A stretch of DNA of 64,000 nucleotides from Labia minor (taxonomy: Eukaryota; Arthropoda; Insecta; Dermaptera; Spongiphoridae): assembly GCA_963082975.1 (NCBI GenBank), contig OY720344.1, positions 85,746,107-85,810,106 of the forward strand, in the 5' to 3' direction. The notes below the pieces were generated by a model that saw nothing but the letters and a program-made list of their open reading frames with translations, was not told where the DNA came from and did no database searches. How positions within the stretch are numbered: the first letter of the stretch is position 1; every line of letters begins with the position of its first letter. The translations under genes and the position numbers were made by a program. Positions 54,047 through 64,000 of this stretch are shown one piece after another.

Positions 54047-57000
54047 ACGTGATGTGAGTAAATATATTATTTCAAAAGAGAGTTATTCAAAAAAACTAGT
54101 TATTACTCAAATTAATTGTATTAATTGAATTAAAAAATATAGAAAACCAATTCATTAATAACTTATATACCATATAAATATAGGTATATATAATAAGCAA
54201 ATATGTAAATATATTTACGTAAAACGTTAAAATCATAAATGAAAAATGGTATTCGTATTTTCAATTCACTTAAAGGATTTTTTATTAATTATCATTAAGT
54301 GATTTCCTACCTCATATAACTTGGAGAATAGCAAAAATATAAACTCAGAATAAAAATTATTTATAAAACATCAGGATTACTTATATATGATTACGCTTTT
54401 ATTATTCACAATATTACTATATAATATATTACAATTCAAAAGTTGTTTACCGAACCAATCACAATCCTCCAATCTCTCTGAATCATCTACATCCAATTTT
54501 TATTCTCTCCCAATTCCCTTAAATCTTATATTTTAAATATATAGGATAAGATTATATAATAATAATGTATTTCACTTTAAAATTGAACTTTATAAAGATA
54601 AACTTTGAATAAAATTTATAAGAATAACTAAATACTGTAATTTCATAAGTTCAAAAAATTTATGTTATAAATAATATCATTTATATAAATGATAAAAAAA
54701 ATTAGTCTTTCCACATTTTTGCTCCTTACTCTATAAATATATAGATATCATACTTGAATTATTAAATAATGTTGAAAAAAAATATTAACAATTTACCTGG
54801 TGATAATTTGTTCCGAAATTACTTTTAAATTTGTATCAATTATTAATTTTTCTAATAATTGACAAACAATGAGTGGCAAACTTAATAAAAGTGTAAGGAC
54901 AACTGAAAAAAATAATATATTTATATGTATACATCATATTTATAATAAACAAAATTCAAAATCAAATAAATTAAAAATCAAAATTATATTTTTTTTCAGA
55001 CAAAAGAAAAATTTAAATTATATCTTTAAAATTACTACTATACTATGATATAAGTATCATATCAAGATATTGATAATAAAATAAATTGGCTTAGAGTAAA
55101 AAGGCATATTTGAGGGAATTGGGATAAGATAATATTTGGATATATTGAGGTGGTTAAGAATAAGGACCACTGGAGAAAAATATGGAAGAACTCTCGAGTT
55201 TATTAACGCCAAAGAGATAGATAAGGATCCCTCCGCCAATTTATGGTATTTATATAACAATAAAAACAATTTATATTACATCGCCGTGTGTTTTAAATTA
55301 TCTTTATTAAATGTTTATTTTGCAATTTTAGTTTTAAATTAAAAAAAAATTTAAATTTAAAAATTTCACTGAGAGTTATTAAGAGAAAAAAACAATAGAA
55401 ATTACTTATCGGAAAGCCAATCATCCTCTCACAGATAAATTTAGAAAACTAAACTATATTATGAAAAAAATTGTTTTATGTTATTCCCCTTCCTTCTCTC
55501 AGTTAAAATATTATTTATTCTCTTTGCAACATTTAATTTATTCTTTACCTTTAATGTGAAAGTAACATCAAAAGAAAACTGAAACAATGAGTGAGAGATT
55601 ATATAAGAAATTATATTTATATTGATTTTGTTGATTTTTTTTGAGACTAAAGAATATCAAAGAAATAAATAAAAATGTAATTTTGTGTTTATTCAATTAT
55701 AAAGCAATGTCATTCTAAATTGAATAAAGATGCAAATGACAAAAAAAAATGTATATTGGTCCAAATCACTGATGAAAATTATCCTTTTTTATTTAAATTA
55801 TTTTTATTATTAAAATTAAAATTAACTAGTTTTTGAGTCGTGGTCCATGATTATAACGGAGAATATATTTAAGATTTTTTGAAAATATATCATTCATTTA
55901 TGAATGATGATTCAATTATGGGTCGATATTAAATTATATTTCTGGGGAAGGTTACATCGAAGATTATCAAAATATACAATTCTTTTTTGTTATTTTCATT
56001 ATTATATATGAATGCTTATTTTGTGACGATATAATTGATAATAATATATTTACATTCACCTTAAATATTTTCCCCAAAAGAAAAAGTAAAAATTCTTATG
56101 CAAGCCAAAATAAAAACTCTTATGCAAGCTAAAAAAAAGTGAAATATAGATTTCTTTAAAAATAATTTATAAAATATAATTCAATATTTTTTAAAAATTA
56201 TAATTAAATAAAAAAGCAATTTAATATTTAATAGGACCTTATTCTCACTTAACACAATTTAGCCCTTCCAAGGCTAACCTCATTGATTTTGGCAAAATAA
56301 ATGAAAAATAATGTTCGCCTTATTAAAAAATTAATAAATAATACTTTTGTTATGTAAGTCTTTTTGAATCAGCTACGAGTGTTTTGGATTTTTTGGATTT
56401 CGAAATGAAACCTTCAAATTCGGGGTAACCTACAGAACCTACCTACCCATCAATATGAGTATATCGCCCATGCTAATTGAAAATACCCTAGGCTCAAAAG
56501 GTAATTTGTTCCAATTCAAGATAATCCTACTTACAAATTGTAATGAATTACCTTTCCGAATGTCCGTTTATTCAATCCACCTCAACTAGGCTCCCAGTAA
56601 TACATAAAAGCAGTATCCATGCAGTTCATGCAATCCTTCCCTTAATAATGGTATGGAACTTTTTTATCCAACCACATTTTTTATATATGACTTTTAATCT
56701 AACCTATGGATTAGTAGGATGAGAACATGCATCCATTGATGGAACCTGTTGAAAATCCCTAACACATCGAAATAATCCGAAAATAAGATACCCTCACAAA
56801 TTATTATATTTTGAAATAAACGTGAGGGTAGGGGTGGGATGGAAATTGTTGTATTTTTTTTTTTTTTAAAACTATGAATTGTTTAACGAATGTGAATCAA
56901 TAATAAATTTCATATAAACACTTATAATAACAAAAGAGGGTAAATGGTTTTTGGATCTTACCTTGGTACTGAGTTGGACGCTGACTACATTTCAGTTTTG

Positions 57001-57278
57001 CGGCTTTTTGGGTGTTCCATGCATTTTAAATATATACAACAACTAATCGACTTCAAAAGAAAAATACTTCACTCACTTTGAAGTAGGCTGACTTACAAAA
57101 TATATTTCTAATCTATTTAAATAATAAACAGGGTTCCCTCAGTAATCCCCTCTTAGAATAAATATTTTTTTTTTACTAATTGGATTTAAAAAAAAATCTA
57201 AATAAATTTACCAAATACACCAGTTAATTTTACTTGTAATAATTATTTTTAAAAAAAGTAGTTATATTTTTCATTTTT
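53744..57278. other. AT-rich flank, no gene seen
   Basis: (TA)n at 54008-54042. A more balanced patch at 55070-55260 has opposed 68-70-codon frames that I cannot identify. 56230-57000 is also more balanced but matches nothing I know. No missing 5' exon of the IR gene was recognised here. Confidence 0.45.
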
Positions 57279-57915
57279 ACCGACCGACGATAGTAAGGGA
57301 GGTATTGTTTTCACACCAAATTTCACATGTGGAGATTTTTACATATCTCCACGAATCATGCATTTTCTTAACAGAAAAAAGTATTTTTAGCATGATGTCT
57401 GTTCGTCCGTCCGTCTGTCCGTATAGATGTGTACAGCCTGAACGGCTCAACTGATTTTGATGAAATTTGGTATATTTACTTAATACATCAATATGATGAA
57501 TTGATCAACTTTTGGTGCAAATCCGGAAACCGGAAGTGGTAGTATTAGCGATCGACGATAGGAAGGGAAGGGTTATTTTCACACCAAATTTCACATGAGG
57601 AGATTTTTTATATATCACCACGAATCATGCACTTTGTATTGGCTTTATCCTCGAGAAAAATCATATTTATTAGTTTTTTCTTGATTTAAAATTATATGAC
57701 GTCATCCAGCCATTCATGACATCACAGCCTGGTCTTGCATATATATTATAAATAAAATAAAATTAAAAATGTTTATATTTATTATTTATGTATCCATATC
57801 TGTTTTTTATTACATTAATAGATATATTAAAATTATTTGAAATTGTTTCTGTAGCTGCTAATTAATTTACTTCAAACCGTCGGTCGGTTCGGACCTGGCC
57901 ACAGGTCAACTTATT
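57279..57915 (+). repeat. Interspersed repeat family A, full-length copy 1
   Basis: About 637 bp from ACCGACCGACGATAGTAAGG to GGCCACAGGTCAACTTATT. Blocks: CACACCAAATTTCACATG (twice), a short GTCC/GTCT tandem, TATAGATGTGTACAGCCTGA, GATTTTGATGAAATTTGGTA, and CCGTCGGTCGGTTCGG near the end, which is inverted to the start. Non-coding; the class may be a DNA transposon. Confidence 0.85.
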
Positions 57916-58869
57916 ATATTTTTTTTTTTGAACTGTTCCAATATTTTTCACCACTTTTCTATTATTTCAGTTTTTAAACCTTTCCAAAATAATTTATTCT
58001 CAATATATTTTTTAGATCAATAAATTCTTCATTATTTCTACACTCAAAGAGCCCTGGGGAGTAGCGACTTTGGAAATCAGTGAACTAGAAAATCGTGCAC
58101 TAGATAAATATATGCGGATCTATTAGGCGATTGGTAGAATGATACAACTGGCTCTTTATTAGAAATTTTAGATTTATATATTTAACAATCCCTCAACTTC
58201 ATATAATCAAAAAATTTAATAATATTGGGTTTATTTACAATATTATTAGTATTTTATGTAATTTTTGCATTATGTGGGGTCAGAGGGACAAAATATATAA
58301 AAAAACGGGACTATTTCGGAAAAAAACAGGCAGGACGGGACCCGTAAGTAAATCAGTATGAGTGTATCATTTAAATGCTTTAAATTAATGAGAAAATGTA
58401 GAAAACAGTATACATTTATAATATATATATATATTGTTTTTTTAAAATTCCTGCTTAATTATAAATTCAAATAAATGATGTAGACTGATATTTATCTAAT
58501 GTCATATTGAAAGCTTGAGATAATATATATCGTTCTTATTATTCAATTTTTTCATGATTAATGGAGTTAATGGATTTGGCAAATGGAAAAAAAATAATGA
58601 TTAAGTAAAATTAAAAAAAATGAAAACTTACAAATACAGCTCAAATCTCATAAAGTGGAAGTCAGAAATCTGTAAATAAATAAATAGATTTGATCTTAAA
58701 CATTTTTTTCATATTCATTATTATCTTCATTTTCCGAATTACTGTTATTTCTTTCATTTTAATATGTTAAAACAAATAAAATTAAAAAAATAAACTTTTA
58801 CTATAATTGAGAATTGTATAAGAATTTATTTTTATTTTAATTACAATACAACTGATTAATCTGTCTATC
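57916..58869. other. AT-rich flank, no gene seen
   Basis: A short balanced patch at 58030-58110 (GAGCCCTGGGGAGTAGCGAC) could be a worn transposon end. Otherwise nothing. Confidence 0.45.
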
Positions 58870-59070
58870 TATCTATCTCTGTGGCTTAACGGATATTAAA
58901 ACTTCTTGGCTAGACTGAGCTAGACCCATCCAACTCCTACCCTCTCCCATCTCATCCTACGTTATCCGCCCCCCTTGATGTTTCCCCCAATCGGTCTCCC
59001 ATCTAATATACTTTTCACCATACTTTCCTCTCCCATTTTAGCCACATGTCCTGCACATTGCAACAACTGA
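58870..59070 (-). mobile_element. LINE tail fragment (same family as 16.5 and 62.4 kb)
   Basis: CTCTGTGGCTTAACGG, CCCATCTCATCCTACG and TCCTCTCCCATTTTAGCCAC match the reverse of the other two tails. Begins next to a (TATC)n run. Confidence 0.65.
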
Positions 59071-59189
59071 TTAATAATTTCTCTTTCTTTGTAACTAAAC
59101 AATTTACCATTATTGCATTAAAAGGAATATTCTCCAATATTAATTAAAGAAATAAATTGTCTTTAAAAAATGATACTAGTAGAATATAT

Positions 59190-59760
59190 ATCTTCTTCTT
59201 CTTAAGGTGCCGTCTCCGTTTCGAAGTTTGTCTATCATCATGTGTTAAAGAACTTTTGAATTATTTTGAATTTTGAATTTATTGAGTCGTTACGCGACAA
59301 TTAGTTGCTTGAGTGTGTAAGAGAAAGAGTGAGCTACTTCCGTCCTCTTCGGGCTCAATTGGACTAATTGCTGCGAATCTCACTCCATGTTAGTCATTCG
59401 TCATTCGTTTATAATCGCTTGAATTGTATTATGATTTATTCGGACGATCTCGTCAATCGTATACAATTACTATTCGTTTCGTCATCCTTTGAGTCGGACG
59501 TATTTCGTCACCCCTCTTTGATTTCGTATTCTTTTCGTTGGTAGCCATCTTTTCACTTCGTTATTCTCTCGTTGGTCTATTCTTTATAATTCGTCTTGTA
59601 TTGGCTCAATATTTCTTAGATTTTGTATTTAAATTCCATTAACTAATATCTTTCGTAATTATCTAATTTGTAGCAAATAGTACAGTTGGATAATTAACTT
59701 GTAATTTCTATTACATACCAATTCTGACGTTTAGATCATAATTTATTATTTCTAGTTTTT
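59190..59760. other. Unassigned repeat-like sequence
   Basis: TCTTCTTCTTAAGGTGCCGT at 59192 is a phrase seen at ends of arthropod LINEs. 59245-59640 is balanced and rich in TTCGTC-like motifs, perhaps a solo LTR or untranslated region, but no ends or duplications could be fixed. Confidence 0.3.
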
Positions 59761-60380
59761 ACCGACCGACGATAGTAAGGGAGGTATTGTTTTCACACCA
59801 AATTTCACATGTGGAGATTTTTACATATCTCCACGAATCATGCATTTTCTTAACAGAAAAAAGTATTTTTAGCATGATGTCTGTCCGTCCGTCCGTCCGT
59901 ATAGATGTGTACAGCCTGAACGGCTCAACCGATTTTGATGAAATTTGGTATATTTACTTAATGCATCAGTGGGATGAATTGATCAACTTTTGGTGCAAAT
60001 CCGGAAACCATAAGTGGTAGTATTAGCGATCGTCGATAGGAAGGGAAGGGTTATTTTCACACCAAATTTCACATGAGGAGATTTTTTTATATATCACCAC
60101 GAATCATGCACTTTGTGGTGGTTTTATTCTCGAGAAAAATCATCTTTATTAGTTTTTTTCTTAATTTAAAATTATATGATTTATATGGTATATATATAAA
60201 TTATATGGTCTTACATATATATTATAAATAAAATAAAATTAAAAATATTTATGTTCTATCCATATCTGTTTTTTATTACATTAATAGATATATTAAAATT
60301 ATTTGAAATTGTTTCTGTAGCTTGAAATTAATTTACTTCAAACCGTGGGTCGGTTCGGACATGGCCACAGGTCAACTTAT
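59761..60380 (+). repeat. Interspersed repeat family A, full-length copy 2
   Basis: Very close to copy 1 in order and sequence, with a GTCCGTCCGTCCGTCC tandem and about 20 bases less in the right third. The 77-codon frame inside (59787-60020) has stops in the other copies and is not coding. Confidence 0.85.
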
Positions 60381-60619
60381 TTCGTAATATATTTATAACA
60401 CGAGCTGTGTTCAACTTTCGAATCTACCTCAGATTTAAAGGTATTTGTAAATATATATTTTTTTTCTTATAATATTTCGACTTATTAATATTTCAAATAA
60501 AATATTAATTTTCAAATATTCTTGTATTTAATAATCTCATTTTCTTTAAATATACTTGTATATAAAACCTATCTTGTTTTTTGATTTATTGATATGAATA
60601 TTAATATATAATTTTTATT

Positions 60620-61025
60620 ATCCTATACCCGCTAGCAATTCGGGTGAGAATTGGAGAACTCCTGCAAATCTTTGTAATTATTTTTTATAGATATTTTAAA
60701 TCTACAAAGGATTAAGAGAACTTTCCACATGGACCATTTTTGAAATATTGTCCCCAATTACTTCGTAAATTTCAGAAACCCGGACATTGTCTTAAAACCT
60801 GGAAAATTCCTATACTGCATGACTAGGATTGCCTTAGAAGCTGCCCAGCCATGATGATTTTTCTTGGGAATGTTAAAGCGGTGGTTTCCCGTTTCCTGAT
60901 AGTTCCTGGAGCCGGAGGCAGCTGATGTTAAATTTAATTTTATTAGGAAAATTTGTTCTTAGTTGGAATCGAACGCCGACTTCTTGTGTATAAAATTGCT
61001 ACGCTACACTCTCGGCGAGCTGCCT
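60620..61025 (-). mobile_element. tRNA-derived SINE (reverse)
   Basis: Read on the minus strand from about 61025: GGCAGCTCGCCGAGAGTGTAG (A-box-like), then GGCGTTCGATTCC (B box, one mismatch to consensus) 40 bases later, giving a tRNA-like head. A body of about 300 bases follows, containing GGAAACGGGAAACCACCGC. The other end near 60630 has the small hairpin ACCCGCTAGCAATTCGGGT. No tRNA gene proper; the acceptor stem does not pair. Confidence 0.5.
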
Positions 61026-62371
61026 CAAGAATATATATAGAGAGAAGGAATTTGTCATTAAAGGATTTATTCTTTTTGGAATTTAAAATAATTTAGAATC
61101 AAAAAAAAATATTCAAGAAAGGATTTGGCGAGTAAAGCATACAATAACAAATTTACGTTTTTATCCTTGATTAAAACAACAATTTTTTCTTGATATATGC
61201 TCTTTAATGAATGATGTGTTTTCTTAAAACTTTTTATAAAACACATGAATTGGAACTAATTCAAATTATTCATTAGTATAAGCATATATGTAGTTTTTAA
61301 TTATATTCTAAATTAATTTTCATTAGTGTCGTTGTTGAATAGTATAACATTAGTAACGAGTTGAAGGCCAATAACCATTATTTAATGAAATTCTGCAAAC
61401 ACGTGGTAAACATGATTGCATTTGTCTGTTTGTTTGCTCCCAACACCAATATCAATTTAAATTTGAATGAATTAATTTAAAACATTATTATCAATTAATA
61501 TAAATAGAATTTTAGAATTATTTAAACTATTTCTTTTAAATCAAAAAATTTGATAATACACTGAATTATACCTAATAATATAGCACTATTTTGGTTATTT
61601 TGAATAGGAAATCAATTTTTAAAAAAATCCTAATGGAGTTAATTTGAACCAATGCAAACAAACATAATTTCATTCAATTCCTATGTTAAATTGAAATATC
61701 TATTTTAAAATATTGGAAAATTAAAGAAAATAAATCTAATTTGATTTAGTAATATCAAATGATCAAATATCAAATTAAATTTATTAAATCATTATATTAA
61801 AAAAAATGTGTAATTCAAACGAATAAGCAAATTGATACAAATTAAAACGATGATTACTTTGATAAAATTAAATAAAATAATATATAAAATGAATACGAAG
61901 ATTGTTTTTAATGTTCAATTAGGTTTTTTTTGAAAGTTCTAATTAGGAAAAATCAAATCCGGCTTGTTGTCAGGTATTTTTGTTAGATATGTCTCTTGAC
62001 GTTTCGGCGCCCATAAGTTACCTTTGATTAATCATTCAAACCGGTCGTGTGTTAGTGTCAGTGTCAGTACTAATGCCGGTGATTCTTCAATTCTTCAGAA
62101 GGAAGGAAGTCATAAATTAACCTCTTATTCAACACAAAATACTAACAATGACTCTTGGTCACACTGATTAAGAGCCAGATGAGCAGAATTCTCTTGTAAA
62201 TGACACAAATACCAAATACCTGAAAACAACCTAGAATTATATATATGTATATATATATATTTACTTTTTACTTTTTTAATTATTTTATGAACCTAAGATT
62301 TTTTTTCTTCTTTCTGTTTTTGAAAGCTATATAAGGAAGGCGTTCTTCTAGGTCCGTAATCTATCTATCTA
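61026..62371. other. AT-rich flank, no gene seen
   Basis: A balanced patch at 61960-62220 (GACGTTTCGGCGCCCATAAG) was not identified. Confidence 0.45.
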
Positions 62372-62839
62372 TCTCTGTGGCTCTACGGAACTCGGAAGTT
62401 CTTGGCCACAGCAACCACACTTCTCCAAGTATCCCTTTTCTGAGCCATAACCTTCCAAACTCTACCCTCTCCAATCTCTCTCGCGTCTCTTATCCACCCA
62501 CCGCGTCCTTGGTCTTCCAAGCGGGCGTTTCCAACTCGGTCTCCCCACCAATATATTTTTCGCCATTCTTTCCTCTCCCATTTTAGCCACGTGCCCTGCC
62601 CATCGCAGCCTTCTCGATCTAACTATATCATAGAGCAGAGGTTCTTAATCTTATGTACTCTGCGGACCCCCACTTGAAAAAATTTTTTTTGACGGACCCC
62701 ATTCCAACTTTAGGTACTTTACGTCATTTTATTAGTTAATTTCTGGCTTACGATCTCATAAGAACAAGGATATATGATGAATATTTCTAACAGTGATTGG
62801 TGAATAACGATTTTTTTGCATATTGTAGAACACATTTTA

Positions 62840-63019
62840 TTAGAAATTATAATATTGAAGAAAGAAAATTCTGCTAAATATGAAGATGGAAATAGTTTTC
62901 TTGCACATTTCGTTGAATTTGGGTATTTGATCTGTTTCCTCACAAAGCCATGCCATCGCTTCTTTTATATTAAATAAAGTTTTAACCGACTCATCATTTT
63001 CTCGTGCACCTGTACGATG
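62840..63019 (-). other. Open frame inside the hAT MITE, unrelated to its transposase
   Basis: Minus-strand frame reading HRTGARENDESVKTLFNIKE, then AMAWLCEETDQIPKFNEMC and KKTISI, running into the MITE's 3' sequence. The first 45 residues have protein-like composition and are not found in the 619-residue hAT transposase. No start codon or full domain. May be captured coding sequence or part of another transposon; unidentified. Confidence 0.3.
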
Positions 63020-63024
63020 GCTTT

Positions 63025-63102
63025 GCGGACCCCCAGTAAAGGCTTCGCGGACCCCCAGTAAAGGCTTCGCGGACCCCCAGTAAAGGCTTCGCGGACCCCC
63101 AG
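63025..63102. repeat. 22-bp tandem repeat in the MITE
   Basis: Three copies plus a partial of GCGGACCCCCAGTAAAGGCT-TC. The autonomous element has only about one and a half copies at its 5' end. Confidence 0.85.
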
Positions 63103-63300
63103 GGGTCCGCGGACCACAGTTTAAGAACCTCTGTCATAGAGGTCATGCAATTCCTCGTTATGCAGTCTCAGCCATTCCCTGGTGACCTCATCTTTCTTTG
63201 GCTTATAAATGCTGCGAAGAATCCTATTCTCAAATATTCTAAATCTACTCTCATCTTCTAGGGTCATAGACTATGCCTCACACCCATATAATACAAAATA

Positions 63301-64000
63301 ATTGTTTTATATTTATATATTTTAATTTTGATAAAATGTTCGTAATCAAAGTAATATAAACTAAAAATTAATATTAAAATGTAACACTATCCGTCTAGAG
63401 GAAAAATTTAGCATATACAAAATTATTTGGATATGAAAATAATATAATTGTTATTATTTTACTTATTTATTTAATAAGTATACATATTTAAGTAATAAAT
63501 CGCGGTTAAAAGTTTTTATGTATATGCGTAAATGTTGTTGGCCTTTGTGTACTTTGTTAGCGTTATTTATTTATTTCCACTAAAACAACTAGAGGAAGAG
63601 AGAAAGAAAAATGTAAAAGAGGTATACACATAAAAAAAAATGTGGGTACCTACAGGCGATAGACATAGCAGTCAGTGGATTTTGGAATTTAACAAACAAA
63701 CATACCGAGGGATGTGTTTATGTTTTAAGGGAAGTGGCTTGGAATGTCTCTTTTTCAGTTCTCAATCCCTTTAACTAAAGACATTTACTAGCACACTTTA
63801 GCCCCATTCATTTGCTCTCACCAAAGCAGATCTCGTAAAACGATTCCTTTACATGGTTTGTTTAGTCAGCGAAAACCAAAATGAAATCAAAAGACCAATA
63901 CCACCCTATAATAATTCTAATCAACGAATAATAAATACTCTACCAAATAAACATATCTATAGAGATAGTATATTATATATAGTAGATAGTATATACTTAT
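63301..64000. other. AT-rich flank, no gene seen
   Basis: 63540-63900 is slightly more balanced in composition but shows no open frame or repeat end. Confidence 0.5.

Larger units (their letters stand above)
62636..63133 (-). mobile_element. hAT deletion derivative (MITE) of the 29.2-kb element
   Basis: 498 bp, left end CAGAGGTTCTTAATCTTATG, right end CAGTTTAAGAACCTCTG, with a perfect 8-bp target duplication TCATAGAG on both sides. Its left ~230 bases are the reverse of the 3' end of the 29.2-kb hAT, including GATCTCATAAG and AACAGTGATTGGTGAATAAC. Its right end carries the GCGGACCCCCAG subterminal motif in tandem. The transposase is gone. It landed in a LINE tail. Confidence 0.9.
62372..63300 (-). 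mobile_element. LINE 3' tail split by a hAT MITE
   Basis: 62372-62635 and 63142-63300 are consecutive parts of the reverse of the LINE tail at 16.5-16.9 kb: TCCTCTCCCATTTTAGCCACG, AGCCATTCCCTGGTGACC, ATTCTCAAATATTCTAAAT. Frames are broken. The plus-strand frame 62377-62586 is antisense to it. Confidence 0.75.

Noticed and set aside
55057-55342. Opposed 68-70-codon genes
   Set aside because: Two antisense frames over one patch, neither matching a family; the 5' IR exon was also considered but does not read as an amino-terminal domain.
59787-60020. 77-codon gene
   Set aside because: Lies in repeat family A; other copies have stops in this frame.
60965-61025. tRNA gene
   Set aside because: A- and B-box-like motifs are present, but the acceptor and anticodon stems do not pair; a SINE head fits better.
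1-64000. CRISPR array, operon, bacterial island or defence system
   Set aside because: Spliced genes, AT-rich introns and animal-type transposons dominate; the tandem repeats seen lack spacers of constant size.

Overview
This is an AT-rich (roughly three-quarters A+T) eukaryotic scaffold with long introns, one 200-base assembly gap and many transposable elements. Two host genes can be supported. At the left edge are the last two coding exons of an ABC transporter of the ABCG/ABCH half-transporter type (+ strand, ending at 1851). On the minus strand, ending at 19205, is an ionotropic-receptor (IR) ligand-gated channel gene. Its exons can be joined in frame from 52467, beside the gap, down to the stop at 19205, spanning over 33 kb. 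The two genes lie tail to tail. The IR gene, the ABC transporter and an errantivirus-like element together point to an arthropod; I cannot fix the order. No bacterial signals, rRNA genes, confident tRNA genes or CRISPR arrays were seen.

Layout: 1-1.9 kb, ABC transporter 3' end. 1.9-19.2 kb, intergenic and repeat-rich: two inverted ~1 kb repeat arms (5.5-7.4 and 14.4-15.4 kb), a multi-copy repeat here called family B, the tail of a Ginger/KRBA2-like transposon interrupted by a solo LTR (11.3-12.7 kb), and a non-autonomous Helitron carrying a LINE tail (16.0-17.0 kb). 19.2-52.5 kb, the IR gene, whose introns have absorbed a 734-bp long-TIR MITE, a complete-looking hAT transposon with a 619-codon transposase (29.2-31.9 kb), several hAT MITEs, a mariner deletion derivative nested in one of them, a 6.2-kb errantivirus-like LTR element (34.8-41.0 kb, broken inside but with matching LTRs), a SINE and LINE scraps. 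52.5-64 kb, gap and upstream flank: copies of a second repeat (family A), a jockey-like LINE 3' end, a second SINE, and a LINE tail split by a 498-bp deletion derivative of the hAT element.

How they relate: the IR gene probably encodes a chemo-, thermo- or hygrosensory channel subunit and the ABC gene a membrane exporter; nothing links them functionally. The rest is an insertion history. Many insertions can be read exactly, because target-site duplications survive (8 bp for hAT elements, TA for mariner, 4 bp for the solo LTR, A/T for the Helitron). The hAT at 29.2 kb is the evident source family of the 62.6 kb MITE. I did not find a novel defence or metabolic system. The most notable objects are the intact-looking hAT with its MITE, that MITE's unexplained open frame, the young but broken errantivirus-like element, and the nested insertions.
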